DNA of 9,518 nt from Pasteurellaceae bacterium (GTDB lineage Bacteria > Pseudomonadota > Gammaproteobacteria > Enterobacterales > Pasteurellaceae), in contig CAAELW010000074.1 of the NCBI GenBank assembly GCA_900756875.1, positions 1 to 9,518 of the forward strand, given 5' to 3'. Made by a program: the position numbers and the translations under genes. The notes under the pieces were generated by a model. The model saw only the letters and a list, made by a program, of their open reading frames with translations, made no database searches and was not told the origin of the DNA. This document shows, piece by piece, positions 6,207 through 9,518 of the stretch (its first letter is position 1; each line of letters begins with the position of its first letter).

Positions 6207-6235
6207 ATTTTAAAGTCTTAGGCATTAAATTACAA
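6207..6235 (-). promoter_or_regulatory. mdh sigma-70 promoter
   Basis: On the minus strand TTGTAA (6235-6230, 4 of 6), a 17-bp spacer and TAAAAT (6212-6207, 5 of 6) are present. The predicted start is near 6200, giving a leader of about 34 bases with the AGGAG ribosome site near its end. Confidence 0.65.
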
Positions 6236-6302
6236 ACAGAGAAATTCAATAATGCGATCTAGCTCAAACTTTTCAAACGGCAAATTTATTTTAATTGCTT
6301 AA

Positions 6303-6320
6303 AATGAATTTTTATGCAAT
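6303..6320 (+). promoter_or_regulatory. Probable ARG box (ArgR operator) before argR
   Basis: AATGAATTTTTATGCAAT fits the 18-bp E. coli ARG box pattern wnTGAATwwwwATTCAnw with one mismatch in the right half (ATGCA for ATTCA). It ends 32 bases before the argR start. ArgR operators usually come as two boxes 3 bp apart. The neighbouring sequence (TATGCAAATTC, from 6324) repeats the right half rather than forming a clear second box. Autoregulation is inferred from E. coli. Confidence 0.45.
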
Positions 6321-6352
6321 TCTTATGCAAATTCCCCTATACGAGAATAACT

Positions 6353-6808
6353 ATGTCAGATCAATTAACTAAAGCATTTAAAGAATTGCTAAACCAAGAG
6401 CGATTTGCTTCTCAAAGTGAAATCGTTGAAGCCTTAAAAAATCAAGGATTCCAAACCATTAATCAATCTAAAGTTTCACGTATGTTAAGCAAATTTGGTG
6501 CGGTTCGTGCAAGAAATACGAAAATGGAGATGGTGTATTGCTTACCAAGCGAATTAAGTGTCCCTGCCACCAGCAGCCCATTAAAAAATTTGGTTTTGGA
6601 TATTGATCACAATGATTTCGTTATCGTCATTAAAACCTCTCCAGGGGCTGCGCAGTTGATTGCTCGATTATTGGATTCTATTGGTAAACCCGAAGGGATT
6701 TTAGGCACGATTGCGGGAGATGATACCATTTTTGTGACACCAACAAAAAACACAACAATTAAATCGCTTTTAGGACAAATTCAAACGCTCTTTGAAAGCA
6801 ATCTATAA
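6353..6808 (+). CDS. argR: Arginine repressor ArgR
   Basis: This 151-residue regulator binds ARG boxes as a hexamer when arginine is bound. The N-terminal winged-helix domain (about 1-70) holds the recognition region [18 protein letters not shown] at 38-55, followed by MEMVYCLP. The C-terminal oligomerisation and arginine-binding domain (about 78-151) shows [14 protein letters not shown] and GTIAGDDT at 118-125, whose paired Asp residues contact arginine. ATG 6353 is chosen because it has GAG at 6343-6345 and yields the family N-terminus [13 protein letters not shown]; an in-frame ATG at 6314 would put coding sequence through the operator region. The stop overlaps the yfcH start (TAATG). argR lies opposite mdh, as in many gammaproteobacteria. 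Confidence 0.97.
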   Translation: MSDQLTKAFKELLNQERFASQSEIVEALKNQGFQTINQSKVSRMLSKFGAVRARNTKMEMVYCLPSELSVPATSSPLKNLVLDIDHNDFVIVIKTSPGAAQLIARLLDSIGKPEGILGTIAGDDTIFVTPTKNTTIKSLLGQIQTLFESNL

Positions 6809-7692
6809 TGAATATCTTAGTAACCGGTGGAACGGGATTTATTGGAAAAGCCTTAGTTACGGCACTATTGTCTCGTGGCGATGGTGTTACAGTATTAACT
6901 CGCTCTATTGAAAAAGCCCAAGCTGTTTTTTCTGAAAAAACACCGCAATTTTTGACCGCACTTTCCACGCTCAAAGACTTGAATACCTTTGATTCGGTTA
7001 TTAATCTTGCCGGTGAGCCAATCTTCGATAAAAAATGGACAGTTCAACAAAAAGAAAAACTGCGTCGTAGCCGCATTGATTTAACACAGCAGCTTGTTCA
7101 ACTCATTAACCAAAGTGAATATCCCCCAGCCCTGATTTCAGGTTCTGCAACCGGAATTTATGGAAACTGTGGTGACGATCAGATAACAGAAGACGCAAAT
7201 CCAAGTACTCAATTTACCGCTCAACTTTGTATTGATTGGGAAAATGCAGCAAAACAAGCCAATACAAGAGTCTGTTTAGTGAGAACCGGATTAGTGCTTT
7301 CTCCAAAAGGTGGGGCTTTTGCTAAAATTCTACCGCTCTATCGCTTTGGACTAGGCGGAAAATTAGGAAATGGTGAGCAATATTGGAGCTGGATCGCATT
7401 AGAGGACATGGTAAAAGGATTGCTCTTTTTACTTGATCATAATAATTGTGAAGGGGCATTTAATTTTACCGCACCACATCCGGTTAAAAATAAGACCTTT
7501 AACCAATTATTAGGTCAAGTGTTACATCGACCTTATTTTGCTCAAGTACCTCAATTTTTACTCACCTCTCTTCTCGGTGAACGCGCTTGCATTCTATTAG
7601 ACAGTCAGAATGCCTATCCAAAACATTTGCTAGATTGTGGATTTACATTCCAATACTCAGAATTAAGTGATTATTTCCATAATATACTTTAA
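6808..7692 (+). CDS. yfcH: SDR-type NAD(P)-binding epimerase-family protein YfcH
   Basis: This 294-residue protein belongs to the YfcH / SDR39U1 family, related to nucleoside-diphosphate-sugar epimerases. Its substrate is unknown. The N-terminal Rossmann motif GGTGFIG is at 7-13, INLAGEP at 65-71, the modified active-site segment SGSATGIYG at 111-119 (Tyr present, without the usual YxxxK lysine four residues on), RTGLVLSPKGGA at 159-170, and SWIALEDMV at 194-202. The C-terminus (about 245-293) has the family-specific domain with LLGERACILLDSQ and the GFTFQY ending. The ATG overlaps the argR stop by one base, so the two are co-transcribed and probably translationally coupled. That places yfcH under ArgR autoregulation if the ARG box is real. 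An uptake signal lies at 6955-6963. A shared bidirectional terminator follows. Confidence 0.93.
   Translation: MNILVTGGTGFIGKALVTALLSRGDGVTVLTRSIEKAQAVFSEKTPQFLTALSTLKDLNTFDSVINLAGEPIFDKKWTVQQKEKLRRSRIDLTQQLVQLINQSEYPPALISGSATGIYGNCGDDQITEDANPSTQFTAQLCIDWENAAKQANTRVCLVRTGLVLSPKGGAFAKILPLYRFGLGGKLGNGEQYWSWIALEDMVKGLLFLLDHNNCEGAFNFTAPHPVKNKTFNQLLGQVLHRPYFAQVPQFLLTSLLGERACILLDSQNAYPKHLLDCGFTFQYSELSDYFHNIL
6955..6963 (-). repeat. DNA uptake signal (USS) inside yfcH
   Basis: An exact core on the minus strand continues as AAGTGCGGTCAAAAATT, a full match to the extended consensus (core, one base, purine, six A/T). It encodes part of FLTALSTL. Confidence 0.9.
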
Positions 7693-7697
7693 AAACA

Positions 7698-7730
7698 AAA
7701 GGCTGGTAAAAACCAGCCTTTATTATTTTT
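7698..7730. terminator. Bidirectional terminator between convergent yfcH and folC
   Basis: AAAGGCTGGT (7698-7707), loop AAAA and ACCAGCCTTT (7712-7721) form a perfect 10-bp stem. T-rich tracts follow on both strands (TTTATTATTTTT on plus; TTTTGTTTTTA on minus), so it can end both transcripts. It sits 5 bases after the yfcH stop and 8 bases beyond the folC stop. Confidence 0.9.
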
Positions 7731-7738
7731 CATATCCA

Positions 7739-9043
7739 TTAAGCTAAATATTCTAAAAATTCCCCTACGGTGTGGAAAGATCCAAATACCAGCACAATGT
7801 CATTTTTATCTGCATTTTTAATCGCACTTTGCACACCTTCAATGACAGAATCTTCAGAAACACTTTTTGCTGATGGATAAACTGATGTTAATTTTGCATT
7901 TAAGTCATCGCCTGATTGACCACGGTAACCGCCTAATGTGACACAATGCCATTGGTCAATCACGGAAGTCAGTTGGGTAAACACCGACTCGGCATCTTTA
8001 TCTTTCAACATACCACAAACAGCAATGATGCGACCTGAAATTTGTGTTTTAAGTGCGATCAATTTTTCAGCTAAATATTTTGCCGCATGAGGATTATGCC
8101 CAACATCGATAATCACTTTTGGCAACTGTGAATAAGATATATTCAAGCGATCTGCTAGCTTTTCTAACTGATTACCTTTTAATTGTTGAAAGCGCCCCAC
8201 CAATTCCACTTCAATTAATGAACGTTTAATGGTCTCGACAGAAATATCAAAAGGCAGCTGTTCAACAGCAGCCAAAGCGGTTGCAGCATTAGCTAATGGA
8301 ATTTGGCAAAACGGCAGATTTTCTAACCGTACTTTATTACTCTGCCACATCCAAGTTTGCTCATTAGCTTTAAATGACCAACTGACATCTCGGCGTGAAA
8401 CGTAGCAATGTAATTTCTCCGCTTGTTCTAACATAGGTTGCGGAACATTGGGTTCGCCAATTACAACCGGTTTATTCGCACGGAAAATTCCCGCTTTTTC
8501 AAAGCCAATTTCTTCACGCGTTGAACCTAGAAAATCCGTATGATCAATATCAATACTGGTGATAACTGCCAGATCATTATCGACAATATTCGTTGCATCT
8601 AAGCGTCCACCAAGCCCCACTTCTAAAATCACAACATCAAGCTTTGCCTGTTTGAATAAATGCAAAGCAGATAAGGTGCTAAATTCAAAATAAGTGAGAG
8701 ACTGCGTTTTATGCTTTTCGATGAAATCAAAAGAAGCGGTATGCATTTCATCCGGCAAGTCTTGATTTTGAATACGAACACGTTCGTTATAACGCAATAA
8801 ATGAGGTGAGGAATACACGCCCACACGCAAACCGTGATTTAACAAAATGGTTTCAAGCAAACGGCACGTTGTGCCTTTACCATTTGTCCCCCCCACCGTG
8901 ATCACATAAGGTGCGGGATTCAAAAGATCCAATTCTTCTGCCACAGATTTAATACGATCCAGCCCTAAATCAATAGCTTTAAAGTGACTGTTTTCCAAAT
9001 AAGAAAGCCACTCAGCGAGTGGCGAAGTGGCTTTTAAATTCAT
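7739..9043 (-). CDS. folC: Bifunctional folylpolyglutamate synthase / dihydrofolate synthase
   Basis: This 434-residue Mur-ligase-type cytoplasmic enzyme joins glutamate to dihydropteroate and then adds further glutamates to folates, using ATP. Motifs: P-loop GTNGKGTT at 52-59; SSPHLLRYNERV at 78-89; TYFEFSTLSAL at 117-127; EVGLGGRLDATN at 141-152; DHTD at 167-170; EKAGIFR at 182-188 with the probably carbamylated Lys; the linker GRF at 283-285; and C-terminal DVGHNPHA (313-320) and GSFHTVGE (421-428). Start choice: ATG 9043 gives an N-terminus like E. coli FolC soon before SPLAEWLSYLE and has GAG 7 bases upstream; ATG 9055 (overlapping the accD stop by 8 bases as ATGAGTAA) and ATG 9079 are in frame but lack a ribosome site. 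Either way folC is translated directly behind accD. Two mutually exclusive hairpins lie just after the start. Confidence 0.96.
   Translation of the reverse strand: MNLKATSPLAEWLSYLENSHFKAIDLGLDRIKSVAEELDLLNPAPYVITVGGTNGKGTTCRLLETILLNHGLRVGVYSSPHLLRYNERVRIQNQDLPDEMHTASFDFIEKHKTQSLTYFEFSTLSALHLFKQAKLDVVILEVGLGGRLDATNIVDNDLAVITSIDIDHTDFLGSTREEIGFEKAGIFRANKPVVIGEPNVPQPMLEQAEKLHCYVSRRDVSWSFKANEQTWMWQSNKVRLENLPFCQIPLANAATALAAVEQLPFDISVETIKRSLIEVELVGRFQQLKGNQLEKLADRLNISYSQLPKVIIDVGHNPHAAKYLAEKLIALKTQISGRIIAVCGMLKDKDAESVFTQLTSVIDQWHCVTLGGYRGQSGDDLNAKLTSVYPSAKSVSEDSVIEGVQSAIKNADKNDIVLVFGSFHTVGEFLEYLA
9003..9035 (-). other. Two overlapping, mutually exclusive hairpins in the first folC codons
   Basis: Stem A pairs 9007-9013 (GCCACTC) with 9017-9023 over a 3-nt loop. 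Stem B pairs 9004-9012 (AAAGCCACT) with 9026-9034 over a 13-nt loop. They share the 9007-9012 arm, so only one can form. They lie 9-40 bases after the folC start codon and are also coding. Confidence 0.45.
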
Positions 9044-9047
9044 TGTA

Positions 9048-9518
9048 TTACTCATGTTCAACAACTTCTGCTTCAACAAAAGGTGAAGGTTGATTGGTGA
9101 GTTTACTTAAAAGGTTTCCAAGGGTTGAACGCATTTCTGAACGTTTCACGATCATATCAATCGCCCCTTTCTCGAGTAAGAATTCACTACGTTGGAAGCC
9201 TTCTGGTAATTTTTCACGTACGGTTTGTTCAATAACTCGTGGGCCTGCAAAACCGATTAATGCTTTTGGCTCAGCAATGTTCACATCACCTAACATGGCA
9301 AAACTTGCAGATACCCCACCTAATGTTGGGTCAGTTAATACCGAAATAAATGGCACGCCTTTTTCACGCATTTTTGCTAATACTGCACTGGTTTTTGCCA
9401 TTTGCATTAAGGAGAAAAGTGCTTCTTGCATACGCGCACCACCACTTGCAGAGAAACAAACAAACGGACAATTTAATTCCATTGCTTTTTCTGCCGCTTT
9501 CACAAATTTTGCACCCAC
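9048..9518 (-). CDS. accD: Acetyl-CoA carboxylase carboxyltransferase subunit beta, C-terminal part (5' end outside window)
   Basis: The last 156 codons of AccD are present. With AccA this protein forms the carboxyltransferase that moves CO2 from biotin to acetyl-CoA, making malonyl-CoA for fatty acids. Visible family blocks: [29 protein letters not shown], then [44 protein letters not shown], and [20 protein letters not shown]. The glycine-rich turns around SGGARM and GGVSASF form the acyl-CoA/biotin oxyanion sites in this crotonase-like fold. The GTG codon at 9518 aligns with an internal valine of E. coli AccD (VGARF) and is not a start; the zinc-finger N-terminus is off the right edge. The protein ends in a short acidic tail (EAEVVEHE). 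The stop at 9050-9048 is 4 bases before the chosen folC ATG, so the two are in one operon. Confidence 0.97.
   Translation of the reverse strand: MGAKFVKAAEKAMELNCPFVCFSASGGARMQEALFSLMQMAKTSAVLAKMREKGVPFISVLTDPTLGGVSASFAMLGDVNIAEPKALIGFAGPRVIEQTVREKLPEGFQRSEFLLEKGAIDMIVKRSEMRSTLGNLLSKLTNQPSPFVEAEVVEHE

Noticed and set aside
9516..9518. GTG at the right edge as the start of a complete gene
   Set aside because: It aligns with an internal valine of AccD; the open frame simply runs off the window.
1..9518. CRISPR array, insertion sequence, prophage, toxin-antitoxin pair or tRNA gene
   Set aside because: No spaced repeats, transposase, integrase, paired small toxin genes or tRNA-like folds were seen; all long frames belong to recognisable core genes.

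Overview
The window looks like core chromosome of a Pasteurellaceae bacterium, most likely Haemophilus in the broad sense (H. influenzae / H. parainfluenzae group). Two things point there. The proteins closely resemble their Haemophilus counterparts. There are also seven exact copies of the Haemophilus-type DNA uptake signal core AAGTGCGGT (both strands), where about 0.07 would be expected by chance at equal base composition. No mobile element, prophage, CRISPR array, rRNA or tRNA gene is visible. All intact genes have recognisable housekeeping or conserved roles.

Layout, left to right. Positions 1-360 hold the 3' end of a PiT-family phosphate permease, followed by a terminator built from an inverted uptake-signal pair. 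A small SH3-domain, coiled-coil, membrane-anchored protein (YgiM/HI1605 family, 435-1043) follows and ends at a strong terminator. Next come cca (1105-2349), then a tight lolB-ispE-prs operon (2414-4909) with its own promoter and a second terminator made of an inverted uptake-signal pair. These genes cover tRNA 3'-end maturation and repair, outer-membrane lipoprotein insertion, isoprenoid precursor synthesis and PRPP synthesis.

The 321-base gap between the convergent genes prs and mdh (4910-5230) holds no protein gene but is full of signals. On the minus strand there is a near-consensus CRP site, then a well-spaced sigma-70 promoter with CRP centred near -60, then about 78 nt without an ATG, ending in a GC-rich hairpin followed by eight T. 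This is the layout of a CRP-activated small RNA gene and is the most interesting element of the window. mdh has its own separate terminator upstream of it.

mdh (minus) and argR (plus) are divergent. Their spacer carries a clear mdh promoter, a probable ARG box for argR autoregulation, and an ArcA-like sequence in the mdh leader. argR overlaps yfcH (SDR-like epimerase family) by one base. yfcH and folC converge on a bidirectional terminator. folC (minus) lies directly behind accD, whose 3' part runs off the right edge, so fatty acid and folate genes form one operon there.
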